This document shows positions 35,467 to 45,659 of a DNA stretch of 54,131 nucleotides, piece after piece. Below the pieces are notes generated by a model. It did no database searches. It saw only the letters and a list, made by a program, of their open reading frames with translations, and was not told the DNA's origin. Source of the DNA: Nemertoderma westbladi (lineage: Eukaryota; Xenacoelomorpha; Nemertodermatida; Nemertodermatidae); assembly GCA_032718475.1 (NCBI GenBank), contig JAUCBJ010004832.1:1-54131 (forward strand), given 5' to 3'. The stretch's first letter is position 1. Each line of letters opens with the position of its first letter. A program made the position numbers and the translations under genes.

Positions 35467-36599
35467 GTGTTCGAACTCCTCCAAAACGGGCAGAGGGATT
35501 GCGCTGGAACTTGGCATGTGTGTATAACTTTAACCAGCGGTCGTTATAGGCCACGGTAACATGCCTCGGGTATTGCCTGCTCTTAATCCATAAAAAACAT
35601 TTGAAAGTGTATGAAAAACGTGGGCAGAGCTGATATAATGTGCAAATCAATCTAATTGGTCAATTCATTGCCTGTTCTTTCTCAACCCAGTCTTATTCAA
35701 ATCCTTATTTTCAAAACCTTATTCAAATTTTGAATTTGGGGGGAGGGGGAAATCCGCGAGCACATTTCTGGATTTCAGGATTTTGTCCCTTTTAGCTGAT
35801 TAGGCTGTTGCTGTCGACTGTGGTGTTCGGGTTACCAGTTACTGGGTTAGGACCATCCTGCCATCACCTGGGACCATCTGACCCTGACCATGACTGCATG
35901 ATACTGTAATGTTCTGATGTTAGGTTTAGGCTACTCCTTAGCACTTAGTAAACGACCGGGTCGAACATTTTGCCGGGCCCGGTTCCCGGCACCCAGTCAG
36001 CCGGTTCCCGGGTCAGTCTCCAAAAGGCTGGGTCCGGGTCAACACTTGTGATACCGGTATCAAAATTGATACAAATAAAAAAAAATCGAAAAAAATGATA
36101 GGGGGCCTAAATCAAAAGAAAAAAAAATGAAAAAAAAAATCGAAAATGATACCGTACGGTATAAAATATAGGCTTAAGAAGACCACCTACCAGCCTACCG
36201 GTACTGCTTTAGGCAACTTTGTGTACTGGTTCGCGGACCGAGGTACCCAAATTGCAGATTTTAGTTATGTAATATTAACAGTACATCGGCATAATATATT
36301 TTTGTATAATATGATCATGCACAATTAAATACAGAAATATACTGTACCGGCATATGTTCTTTGCCCACTATAGCAATAGACTGATAGATAGATGTTTAAA
36401 TATTTATAAATTACAACCAGTGTAAAATCTAAATCAGCGATTGATTTAAAATTCTACAGCTTTACTGTTCCGGACCTAAGACCTAACAATAACCTGTGAA
36501 TAAATCAGATGATGTATGATGTTCATGAGCAAGCTTGATGACCGTTGTATATACTGCCGTCCTATCTTGTTGTTAGATCAGGTGTAATTTTTAATGAAA
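34591..36599. other. Intergenic DNA with a CT microsatellite
   Basis: A (CT)n microsatellite spans about 35,404-35,466. A CCGGGTC-rich patch at about 35,950-36,035 and an A-rich stretch at 36,068-36,140 follow. No gene was seen; open frames across the microsatellite are artefacts. Confidence 0.55.
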
Positions 36600-38135
36600 A
36601 CCTATTAGAAGCGGTCCAAATACTGAAATACCAGTAGTATATCATACTCCTGGTATTTGGTACGCACTATCTCACTATGGGATTTTTAAATACCCGCGCT
36701 TTTGGATTTTTAAATTCCAACCCCAAAACATTCCAAGCCCCAATTTTTATGATTTGGCCCCCAAAGAAACCCTTTTCCTTGGGGAAATTCCCCCAGAACA
36801 AACACAATACAGTTGCAAAATGATTTAGAAATAAGTGATTGCCTATATACTACTGGTATTTGGTCTTGCCTAATGCTTTCCAATGTACAATTTGTAATGG
36901 AAGCCTATAGGAACGGACCAACTATCGGTTGTATATACATACTCCTGGTATTTGGTTCGCACTATGAGATTTTTAATTTCCGGTGATATTAGATTTTTAA
37001 ACACCAACCCCAAAACATTCCAAGCCCCATTTTTTCTGATTTGGCCCCCAAAGAAACCCTTTTCCCGGGGGAACTTCCCCCAGAACAAACACAATAATGC
37101 TGCTAAATGATTTAGAAATAAGTGATTGCCTATATATATACTACTGGTATTTGGTCCGGCCTAATGCTTTCCAATGTAAAATTTGTAATGGAAGCCTATA
37201 GGAGCGGACCAACTATCGGTAGTATATCATACTCCTGGTATTTGGTCCGCACTATGAGATAATTAAATACCCGCACTATTGGATTTTTAAACACCAACCC
37301 CAAAACATTCCAAGCCCCATTTTTTCTGATTTGGCCCCCAAAGAAACCCTTTTCCTTGGGGAAATTCCCCCAGAACAAACACAATACAGTTGCAAAATGA
37401 TTTAGAAATAAGTGATTGCCTATATACTACTGGTATTTGGTCTTGCCTAATGCTTTCCAATGTACAATTTGTAATTGAAGCCTATAGGAGCGGACCAACT
37501 ATCGGTTGTATATACATACTCCTGGTATTTGGTTCGCACTATAAGATTTTTAATTTCCGGTGATATTAGATTTTTAAACACCAACCCCAAAACATTCCAA
37601 GCCCCATTTTTTCTGATTTGGCCGCCAAAGAAACCCTTTTCCCGGGGGAACTTCCCCCAGAACAAACACAATAATGCTGCTAAATGATTTAGAAATAAGT
37701 GATTGCCTATATATATACTACTGGTATTTGGTCCGGCCTAATGCTTTTCAATGTAAAATTTGTAATGGAAGCCTATAGGAGCGGACCAACTATCGGTAGT
37801 ATATCATACCGGTACTCCTGGTATTTGGTCCGCACTATGAGATACCGTAATTAAATACCCGCACTATTGGATTTTTAAACACCAACCCCAAAACATTCCA
37901 AGCCCCATTTTTTCTGATTTGGCCCCCAAAGAAACCCTTTTCCCGGGGGATCTTCCCCCAGAACAAACACAACACTGTTGCTAAATGATTTAGAAATAAG
38001 TGTTTGCCTATATATATACTACTGGTATTTGGTCCGGCCTAATGCTTTTCAATGTAAAATTTGTAATGGAAGCCTATAGGAGCGAACCAACTATCGGTAG
38101 TATATACATACTCCTGGTATTTGGTCCGGTCTTAA
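36600..38135. repeat. ~290-bp tandem array with a 577-bp two-monomer unit
   Basis: The landmark gcctataggagcggaccaac occurs at 36,903, 37,194, 37,480, 37,771 and 38,072 (spacings 291, 286, 291 and 301). Monomers alternate. One type has catactcctggtatttggttc and a tttccggtgatatt segment (from 36,903 and 37,480). The other has tatcatactcctgg and an aaatacccgcactattgg segment (from 37,194 and 37,771). Monomers two apart are nearly identical. A conserved core, aaaacattccaagcccc to ccccagaacaaacacaa, is shared by all. The last unit runs to within about 550 bp of the IFT140 start codon. The repeated short minus-strand frames are satellite translation. Confidence 0.92.
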
Positions 38136-38678
38136 GCAATCAGTTGGTTGTAAGTCATAATGATTGTACTGTAATGGACCAAATACTTTTCGTGTTTCAA
38201 TACGTCTTCATTAATTGATTTCATTCATTGGTGTGTTGAGGTAATCAGATGTGGTAGTGGCAGATTGGAAGACCAAACAGCTGGCCTTGAAGTACTGTAG
38301 GTACAGTTCATCTGGCACTAGCTAGTCATGTTCATTACTACTAATTGTTAGCTGGATGAAATCATTAATTACAGGTCCTGACAGTTTGAATATGTGGACG
38401 AGATTAATTACAGTAAGTGTACAAGCAGGTAGTCTTTGCTGTAAGGTCAGAAGTTTTAATAACATTGCCACCCCCAGACCCCCCGAAAAAGTATTTGGTC
38501 CGCGGACCAAATACCAGTATATGGCCCATTCAATTTTCAGATTTTGCAATGTAGAAACTACCGGGTAGTCCAATGTTCAAGCTAAAATTTATCATTAGTT
38601 AAATAGGCTAGTACGGTACACGGTCTGACGGTTACCACCATCGCTGCATCGTAGTGATAGACTTTTGGCCGTTTGGCA
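38136..38678 (+). promoter_or_regulatory. Upstream region of IFT140
   Basis: The non-repetitive DNA between the satellite and the start codon must hold the promoter if transcription starts nearby. No TATA box is evident. A GTTACC half-site at 38,631-38,636, 43 bp before the ATG, could be one half of an RFX-type X-box as used by many cilium genes, but the second half is poor. The fragment ggtatttggtccgcggacca at about 38,492 is related to satellite words. Confidence 0.3.
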
Positions 38679-39515
38679 ATGGCGATATATTTTGATCACA
38701 AAGTTGATGAGAGTGCTGTAGGAAAGGTGACAACTGTCCAATGGCATTCCGCCTTTCCGTTACTCGCGGTCGCCCGTTACGATGACATCGGGAGTGCCGG
38801 TTGCGTCCATCTGCACCTCGAGGAGGGTGACCGGTTGCCGGGGTGCAACCTCACTAACGACTGCTCCGCCAACGCGCTGGCGTGGCATCCCTGTAGGAAA
38901 GTCCTTACCGCCGGATGGGCCAACGGAGATATAACACTGTGGAACGAGAGCGACCAGGAAACTTACCAACTCACTAAAACGCATTCCGCCCCGGTTACTA
39001 TGTTGTTGTACAATCACCAAGGCAACCTAATGGTTTCCGGGGATTCTATCGGGACTATGGCGGCGTGGAAGACAGACACGCGAGGTCGCAGTCATCACAG
39101 TCCGGTTTACACGTTAGAGCTGGAAGGCCAGAGCTATCTCACTTGTGTGTTCCGCCCCGTTCCGGAATCGGATTCCGACACAAAGATCTCGGAACTCGCG
39201 GCCAAGGCGGTCAGCGGCGACCCGGAAGCCCTGGATAAGTTCGACATCTACCGGAACCGGAAGGTCGGAATTCCGGGTTCTAGAACGCGGCCTCCCAACG
39301 CGGAGGGACTGGCCCTGTTCGTGGGGACCGGGGACGGAACGGTGTTCCACGTGGACGACAAAGGGAAAGCGGAACCCGTGCGGAACGCAGAGGACCCTGT
39401 GCGAACGTTTATTCCGTTGTCCGGGGCACGAGAGGAGTTGCTCGTGGTTACCAATACAATGGTGCTGTCGCGATTCCTAGTACAGCCGACAGGGGGATTG
39501 GATCAACTGTTAAAG
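38679..39515 (+). CDS. IFT140: IFT140, coding exon 1 (residues 1-279)
   Basis: IFT140 is a core subunit of the IFT-A complex, which drives retrograde intraflagellar transport and helps membrane receptors enter cilia. This exon encodes the start of the N-terminal WD40 region: MAIYFDHKVDE at the N-terminus resembles vertebrate IFT140, followed by LAWHPCRKVLTAGWANGDIT and MVSGDSIGTMAAWK. The ATG at 38,679 is the first after an in-frame TAG at 38,658; I reject the alternative non-ATG start six bases upstream. The exon ends LLK, followed by the donor AAG|GTGGGA at 39,515/39,516, phase 0. If the intron were retained, the frame would run on about 100 codons into satellite before a stop at 39,813-39,815. 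Identification rests on the joined protein with exon 41,922-45,455. Confidence 0.93.
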
Positions 39516-39526
39516 GTGGGAGTCAA

Positions 39527-40740
39527 CTCACAGCACCTACAACTCACAGCACCTACAACTCACAGTACCTACAACTTACAGCACCTACAACTCACAGTAC
39601 CTACAACTCACAGTACCTACAACTCACAGCATCTACAACTCACAGCACCTACAACTCACAGCACCTACAACTCACAGTACCTACAACCCACACTACCCTG
39701 TCACCTACAACTCACAGCACCTACAACCCATTGCACATACAACTCAGTAGCACCTACAACTAACAGCACCTACAACTCACAGCACCTACAACCCATTGCA
39801 TATACAACTCAGTAGCACCTACAACTCACAGCACCTACAACTTACAGCACCTACAACCCATTGCACATACAACTCAGTAGCACCTACAACTCACAGCACC
39901 TACAACTCACAGCACCTACAACCCATTGCATATACAACTCAGTAGCACCTACAACTCACAGTACCTACAACTCACAGTACCTACAACGCTACAACCCACA
40001 CTACCCTGCCACCTACAACTCACAGCACCTACAACCCATTGCACATACAACTCAGTAGCACCTACAACTCACAGCACCTACAACTCACAGCACCTACAAC
40101 CCATTGCATATACAACTCAGTAGCACCTACAACTCACAGCACCTACAACTCACAGCACCTACAACCCATTGCATATACAACTCAGTAGCACCTACAACTC
40201 ACAGTACCTACAACTCACAGCACCTACAACTCACAGCACCTACAACTCACAGTACCTACAACTCACAGTACCTATAACTTATAACCCACACTACCCTGCC
40301 ACCTACAACTCACAGCACCTACAACTCACAGCACCTACAACTCACAGCACCTACAACTCACAGCACCTACAACTCACAGCACCTACAACTCACAGTACCT
40401 ATAACTTATAACCCACACTACCCTGCCACCTACAACTCACAGCACCTACAACTCACAGCACCTACAACTCACAGCACCTACAACTCACAGCACCTACAAC
40501 CCATTGCATATACAACTCAGTAGCACCTACAACTCACAGTACCTACAACTCACAGCACCTACAACTCACAGCACCTACAACTCACAGTACCTATAACTTA
40601 TAACCCACACTACCCTGCCACCTACAACTCACAGCACCTACAACTCACAGCACCTACAACTCACAGCACCTACAACTCACACCACCTACAACTCACACCA
40701 CCTACAACTCACAGTACCCTGCCACCTACAACTCACAGCA
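39527..40740. repeat. 16-bp minisatellite in the IFT140 intron
   Basis: Units of cacctacaactcacag with a few variants (agta for agca, acccattgca, catatacaactcagtag). A longer composite block containing acccattgca(c/t)atacaactcagtag recurs at about 39,727, 39,789, 39,854, 39,919, 40,034, 40,097 and 40,162. Another with cacactaccctg(c/t)cacc recurs at about 39,690, 39,998, 40,288, 40,413 and 40,608. The array starts about 11 bp after the 5' splice site. Around 41,040-41,075 a short piece of the array is present in reverse orientation (gggttataggtgctgtgggt). Confidence 0.95.
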
Positions 40741-40864
40741 CACAGTGTGGTTACAGTCTGGGTGGAGGTGAATAATGGGCCGTCCGTCTAACTAAACAAC
40801 CAAATCACACTAAATTGACCAAATCACTCAAAATAACTCATCTAGTCAGTCTAATTTTTACTTT

Positions 40865-40935
40865 TTCAAACTGACAAACCGACTTTGTTTTGGTTCCTTC
40901 TGGCTACCACTGTAATCTGCTCCTTTACTTTTCAA
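40865..40935 (-). mobile_element. Fragment of the AAAGGAGC-type MITE family
   Basis: On the minus strand it reads gtaaaggagcagattacagt, then ggaaccaaaacaaag. This matches the core of the elements at 41,154-41,345 and 22,444-22,764 (aaaggagc, ttacagtgg, accaaaa). No ends are visible. Confidence 0.5.
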
Positions 40936-41153
40936 ATTTTTTTGTGATTTGTTGTGATCTGGTGTGATTTCGTATCATTCGGTGTGATTTGGTTTTGGGA
41001 TTATTTTGTGTGATTTGGTTTGTGATTTGGGTGGTTTAGAAGTACCTATAATGGGTTATAGGTGCTGTGGGTGAGTGGCAGTAGGCAACCTACAGCCGAC
41101 TACCCACAGCAGACAACCCGCAGTACAGCAGTAGACAACCTACAGTCGACGGC

Positions 41154-41345
41154 ACTTGTGTCAAATAGGGAACCCTCCTAATCACCTAAACTGAAGTCAC
41201 GATTGCCCTGTTAGTAAAGGAGCAAGTTACAGAGGAGAGTTGAAAAGAACCAAAACAATAAACGAGAGTTAGGAATATTGTTATCACCTGCTAAATTTCA
41301 GGATTGCTGAATATGAGGGTCAAGGTCCCCTATTTGACACATGTG
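41154..41345. mobile_element. ~190-bp MITE inside the IFT140 intron
   Basis: Inverted ends: acttgtgtcaaatagggaac on the left and, complemented, acatgtgtcaaatagggga on the right. Inside is the shared core gtaaaggagcaagttacaga then accaaaacaata. It is inserted between two parts of the CCGACAACC-type repeat, which continues on both sides. Non-coding. Confidence 0.7.
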
Positions 41346-41735
41346 CCCAGCCGACCACCCACAGCAGATAACCTTCAGCCCACAGTTGAGAACCGACAAC
41401 ATACATCAGACAGCCGCCATGCCAAAGCAGACATCCGACTACCCAGACAGCAGACAACCGACAACAAACACTGACACATCATGAAACCGACAGCCGAAAA
41501 CACAGCTGACAACGGACAGCCGAAAGCCAGCAGCCGACAACCGACTGCAGGCTACCGACAGCAGACAAGTGACAGACGAAAAACACATAGCAGACAGTCG
41601 ACTGCAGACAACCGATAACCGACTGTGTACAACTGGCAAGGCGATCCGCATCAATCAACACACAGCAGACATCCGACTTCAGACAACCAACAGCAGACAA
41701 GCGACACCAGACAGCCGACAACCAACAGGATACAA
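41346..41735. repeat. Degenerate CCGACAACC/CAGCAGACA repeat in the intron
   Basis: Irregular repetition of cagacaaccgacagc, ccgacaacc and cagcagaca words over about 390 bp, also present before the MITE at about 41,090-41,150. No fixed period; older than the neighbouring 16-bp array. The short open frames here are artefacts. Confidence 0.7.
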
Positions 41736-41921
41736 GCGATAGCCTTTAACGACGTAACGTTTACATCCGTAGCTAACCTTACCTTAAATAGAACTATCAG
41801 TAACTCTAACTCGTTGCTCTAATCTATATTAAATTGTGGCATTTCGCATGTTCTATTGGACTATTGGCCCTGTGAAATAGCGAATTATATTTGGCGTTGA
41901 ACGTCCGGCTTTTACTTGCAG

Positions 41922-44900
41922 GTGAAACTTGGCGGTAAGTCTCGAGATCGACTCCCAGCGGTGGTGGGACTCGGTGGTGCTGTTCTGGCGACCGCAGCTG
42001 AGGAACCCATGGTGCGGATATGGGACCTCGACGCAGACGAGAACTACATACTAACCATGGATGAGAAACTCGGTTACAACGCTAAGGACATAATAGTGGC
42101 GATGGATTACTCGTTGGCGACAAACTCCCTGGCGGCTGGGACATCGAGCGGGACGCTGGTTATATGGAAGAACTCGGCTCAATCGGTAAGTGGTGACTCG
42201 AGTAGTCAATGGAAGCAACTTCCGGCGATATCGACGGGTGGGACGACGGTGGATGCGCTACACTGGGGGTCGAACCGGGGCCTCCTGGTTGCAGTGGCTC
42301 CCGCCGAGGGGACCATCGTCTACTCCGAACAGCTGATGCGCTGCAGTTTCTGCCAGGGGATGTCCGCCGTGCAGACAGGCCCAACCGACATCATGGTCTG
42401 TCTGTTCCCCTCAGGAAACACAGTCAACGTATCCACCAACGATCTCCAGATAAAAGGAGTTTTCTGTTCCAAAGACGGTTTCGTCGTTTGGAATGGCAAA
42501 CAGCTGATGGTGTTTAGCTTAGAGGCTGGTGTTGTGAGCGAGCAGTCCTGCTTCGCTACCAGCACCGAGGTAGCAGCCCTCTACGAGCAGACTGTGTTCA
42601 CCACGGAACCCGGGAAAATACAAGTGCGGAACGTGCAGGGAACGGTGAAGAACCAGGTGGTTCTCGGGGAACAGGAGGGGGACGTTGTCTCGCTGCAGGT
42701 GAACTGTTCCTCACTGGTCGCGGGAACCGACAAGGGGTTCCTCGTCTGCTACGATTTGGGTCGCCGGGAACTCCGGAAACTCGCCGCTTCCGAGAACTTG
42801 GCGCAGCGCGTCAACAACTTCTCTAAACTCGAGTCCGTCGCTATAGATTGCAGCGGGAGTAAAGTGTCGGCCCTGGTGCAGCGACTAGGTAGACCCGACC
42901 CGAGGTTATACGTCTGGGACATCGAGACCGACACCATGCAATACTTTGACTTCTCCACCGGGACCGGAAGTAGCGAGGCGTCATCGCGGGAGGACGAGCA
43001 CTACGACTCGTTGCGTAGCGCGGTTAGCGGCCGAGTTCCCACCGCGCACCATTGGGACCCGCGCGACGAGCGCCTCCTGGTGGTCGAGGTGGAACTCGCC
43101 GCCAACGTGAGCGCCTCGGTGGTCTCCTTCCTGGTCTCCGCCGAGGCCGGTATGAGTATCAGCGACGTGGTCCCCAAGGAGGAGGTCTACGTTGATCTTT
43201 TGGGGGTCCAACTGCCGTTCCTTTACTTCGTGTGTCGCGCCGCCGATGTGTCGCCGCCAGGGGGCGTCGCGAATAAATCGCAGACGGTCCGTCGGATCCT
43301 GGGGGATTTCGTGGGACTGGATGACGGCGACGACGTACAGGTCCGCGCCGTAACCGATTTCAGTTACTACGTCGCCCTAGGCAACATGGACGAAGCATTC
43401 AAAGCGATTAAACTCATTAAAAACGAGTCGGTTTGGGAGAATATGGCGCGAATGTGTGTGAAGTCCCGTCGGTTAGACGTAGCTAAGGTCTGTCTCGGTA
43501 ACATGGGTAACGCGCGCGCGGCGCGGGCGTTGCGGGAAGCGGAACAGGAGCCGGAGGTGGAGGCGCGAGTCGCGATACTCGCCATACATCTCGGGATGCT
43601 CGAGGAAGCCGAGGACATGCTGCGTCGATGTCGCCGATTCGATCTGCTGAACCGCCTCTTCCAGGCGACCGGCAACTGGAAGGAAGCCATAGAGACCGCC
43701 GAGACCGGTGACAGAATCCATCTCAAGGCGACTTACTACAACTACGCCAAGGACCTGGAGGCTGTCGGGAACTACCAGGCCGCGATCAGGAACTATGAGA
43801 AGTCCAACACTCACAAGTTCGAGGTGCCGCGACTCCTTCACGATACCCCGGAAGAGTTGGAGAAGTACGCGGTGCAATCCAATGACAAGGACGTTCAGAG
43901 ATGGTGGGCCAAGTTCCTGGAGAGTTCACAGGACTTAGAGGAAGCCCTGAGGTACTACCAGATAGCCGAGGATTGGCTCGCGATGGTCCGAGTCTACTGT
44001 TACCTTGGCGACATGTCTAAAGCAGCTAAAATAGCGACGGACTCTAAAGACCGCGCCGCTTGTTATCATCTGGCGCGGCAACACACCAACAATGGGAACA
44101 CCAAGGAGGCCGTTAACTTCTACTCGATGGCGCGTTCCTATGGGAACGCGATACGTTTGTGCACGGAGACCGTTGGCATGGAGGACCAGCTGTTAAACCT
44201 GGCCATCCTGGGCACCAAGGAGGACATGGAACAGGCCGCTAAGTTCTATGAGCAGAAACAATCCACCATGGACAAAGCCATAATGCTGTACCACAAGGCG
44301 GGGAACATATCCAAGGCGATGGAACTGAGTTTCCAAGCGGAACGTTTCGGCGCGTTGGAACTAATAGCGGACGATCTGGACGTGAACGCCAATCCCGAGC
44401 TGCTCAACCGCTGCGCTCAATTCTTCTTGGAGAACAAACAGTACGATAGAGCGGTGGATCTATTGGTAACCGCGAAGCGATATAAGGAAGCCATCGAGTT
44501 GTTAGTCAATCATAATATAACCATCACGGAAGAACTCGCGGAGAAGATGACCATCCCTAAGGAAGATGACACTGTTAGTAAGGAGATGCGTAAGGAACTA
44601 CTGGAGAAGGTTGGCGAGAGTTGTTTAAGACAAGGCGCCTACTTACTCGCTTCTAAGAAGTTCACCCAAGCTGGGAACAGGTTGAACGCGATGAAAGCTC
44701 TACTCCGTTCCGGCGACACCGAGAAAGTTATATTTTTTGCGAACGTATCTAGGCAACGAGAGGTCTACATTCTCGCCGCCAATTACTTACAGACTCAAGA
44801 CTGGCGCGCTGACCCCGAAATCATGAAGAACATCATAACTTATTACAAGAAGGGAAAAGCGTTGGATTCGTTGGCTGGTTACTACGAGGCGTGCGCCCAA

Positions 44901-45455
44901 GTGGAGGTCGACGACTTCCAGAACTACGACAAGGCGTTGGGGGCCCTGAGGGAGGCCCACAAGTGTCTGGGGGAAGCCAAGATGGCCAGCGAGTCGGAGA
45001 AAGAGAGGCGAGTAGAGGCCATCCTCGCTAAAACCGAACTGGTTTCGCGATTCCTTCGCGTGCGGGAAGTTTATTCGGCGTCACCCGACTCGGCTATCGC
45101 GAGTCTCCAGGAGATGTTGGACGTACCGGACGTTAACAGTTCGATTCGCGTTGGCGACATGTACGGGATGATGGTGGAACACTTCCATACGACCGGGAAC
45201 GATAAACAGGCCTACCAGACGGTGGAGGAAGCCATCAGACGGATTCCAACCAATAACGTTCTCTTGTACATCGATATCAACACTATCGGTAGTATCTACG
45301 GTAACCTGGGGTTGACCATCCCCACCATCGTGAGGGCCCAGTCCAGCGCGCACACAATGGCCGTGGAGGTTGTGGATCAGGAGGGTGATGATGATGGGGA
45401 AGAAGGATTCGTTGAGGAGGCTGTAGACGATGAGGTAGATGATGGTGGTTTCTGA
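41922..45455 (+). CDS. IFT140: IFT140, coding exon 2 (residues 280-1456 and stop)
   Basis: One uninterrupted exon of 3,534 bp completes a 1,456-residue protein, close to human IFT140 (1,462). It holds the rest of the WD40 region (EPMVRIWDLDADENYIL, VWNGKQLMVFSLEAG) and the conserved linker LGDFVGLDD. The long TPR-type helical solenoid begins near residue 767, with MDEAFKAIKLIKNESVWENM, ENMARMCVKSRRLDVAKVCL, ARALREAEQEPEVEARVAIL, IMLYHKAGNISKAMELSFQA and GSGDTEK-type repeats such as LLRSGDTEKVIFFANVSRQ. It ends in an acidic tail (about 45,373-45,452), as in vertebrates. The solenoid binds other IFT-A subunits and TULP3-linked cargo in the known complex. No frameshift or stop is present. Codons are rich in GCG and CGC. 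A ~980-bp GGTAC satellite starts only about 200 bp after the stop, and no AATAAA lies between. Confidence 0.97.
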   Translation: MKLGGKSRDRLPAVVGLGGAVLATAAEEPMVRIWDLDADENYILTMDEKLGYNAKDIIVAMDYSLATNSLAAGTSSGTLVIWKNSAQSVSGDSSSQWKQLPAISTGGTTVDALHWGSNRGLLVAVAPAEGTIVYSEQLMRCSFCQGMSAVQTGPTDIMVCLFPSGNTVNVSTNDLQIKGVFCSKDGFVVWNGKQLMVFSLEAGVVSEQSCFATSTEVAALYEQTVFTTEPGKIQVRNVQGTVKNQVVLGEQEGDVVSLQVNCSSLVAGTDKGFLVCYDLGRRELRKLAASENLAQRVNNFSKLESVAIDCSGSKVSALVQRLGRPDPRLYVWDIETDTMQYFDFSTGTGSSEASSREDEHYDSLRSAVSGRVPTAHHWDPRDERLLVVEVELAANVSASVVSFLVSAEAGMSISDVVPKEEVYVDLLGVQLPFLYFVCRAADVSPPGGVANKSQTVRRILGDFVGLDDGDDVQVRAVTDFSYYVALGNMDEAFKAIKLIKNESVWENMARMCVKSRRLDVAKVCLGNMGNARAARALREAEQEPEVEARVAILAIHLGMLEEAEDMLRRCRRFDLLNRLFQATGNWKEAIETAETGDRIHLKATYYNYAKDLEAVGNYQAAIRNYEKSNTHKFEVPRLLHDTPEELEKYAVQSNDKDVQRWWAKFLESSQDLEEALRYYQIAEDWLAMVRVYCYLGDMSKAAKIATDSKDRAACYHLARQHTNNGNTKEAVNFYSMARSYGNAIRLCTETVGMEDQLLNLAILGTKEDMEQAAKFYEQKQSTMDKAIMLYHKAGNISKAMELSFQAERFGALELIADDLDVNANPELLNRCAQFFLENKQYDRAVDLLVTAKRYKEAIELLVNHNITITEELAEKMTIPKEDDTVSKEMRKELLEKVGESCLRQGAYLLASKKFTQAGNRLNAMKALLRSGDTEKVIFFANVSRQREVYILAANYLQTQDWRADPEIMKNIITYYKKGKALDSLAGYYEACAQVEVDDFQNYDKALGALREAHKCLGEAKMASESEKERRVEAILAKTELVSRFLRVREVYSASPDSAIASLQEMLDVPDVNSSIRVGDMYGMMVEHFHTTGNDKQAYQTVEEAIRRIPTNNVLLYIDINTIGSIYGNLGLTIPTIVRAQSSAHTMAVEVVDQEGDDDGEEGFVEEAVDDEVDDGGF

Positions 45456-45659
45456 TTGTCGCCATGGTGAAGTCGGTTATTGCCTTTCACTTAATTATTA
45501 TTTTGCAATGTAGTTTTATTTAATTCCCCTTAACAATGTTTCCCACTGCTGTAATGTGTACCGGTATCTATTTTGGGTCTAAAAAATCCCTCAAATATAT
45601 TCCGCTCGGTCTAAAATGTAACTCAGATAAATTATAAATACCCTACCAAGCGGATGATG

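Larger units (their letters stand above)
39516..41921 (+). other. IFT140: The single coding-region intron of IFT140 (2,406 bp, phase 0)
   Basis: The intron begins GTGGGA and ends with the pyrimidine-rich acceptor cttttacttgcag at 41,921. Joining the exons gives LLK|VKLGGK, which continues the family alignment with no missing residue (vertebrate proteins have a similar VKLSGK). It contains, in order, a 16-bp satellite, AT-rich sequence with MITE fragments, a 190-bp MITE and a degenerate CCGACAACC-type repeat. Roughly two thirds of it is tandem repeat. Confidence 0.88.

Noticed and set aside
35309-35650. 113-codon minus-strand frame
   Set aside because: It runs through the (CT)n microsatellite, giving an Arg-Glu repeat. 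This is composition only.
39516-39815. Continuation of the IFT140 coding frame into the satellite
   Set aside because: A consensus donor and acceptor remove it, and the joined protein continues the family alignment exactly at VKLGGK.
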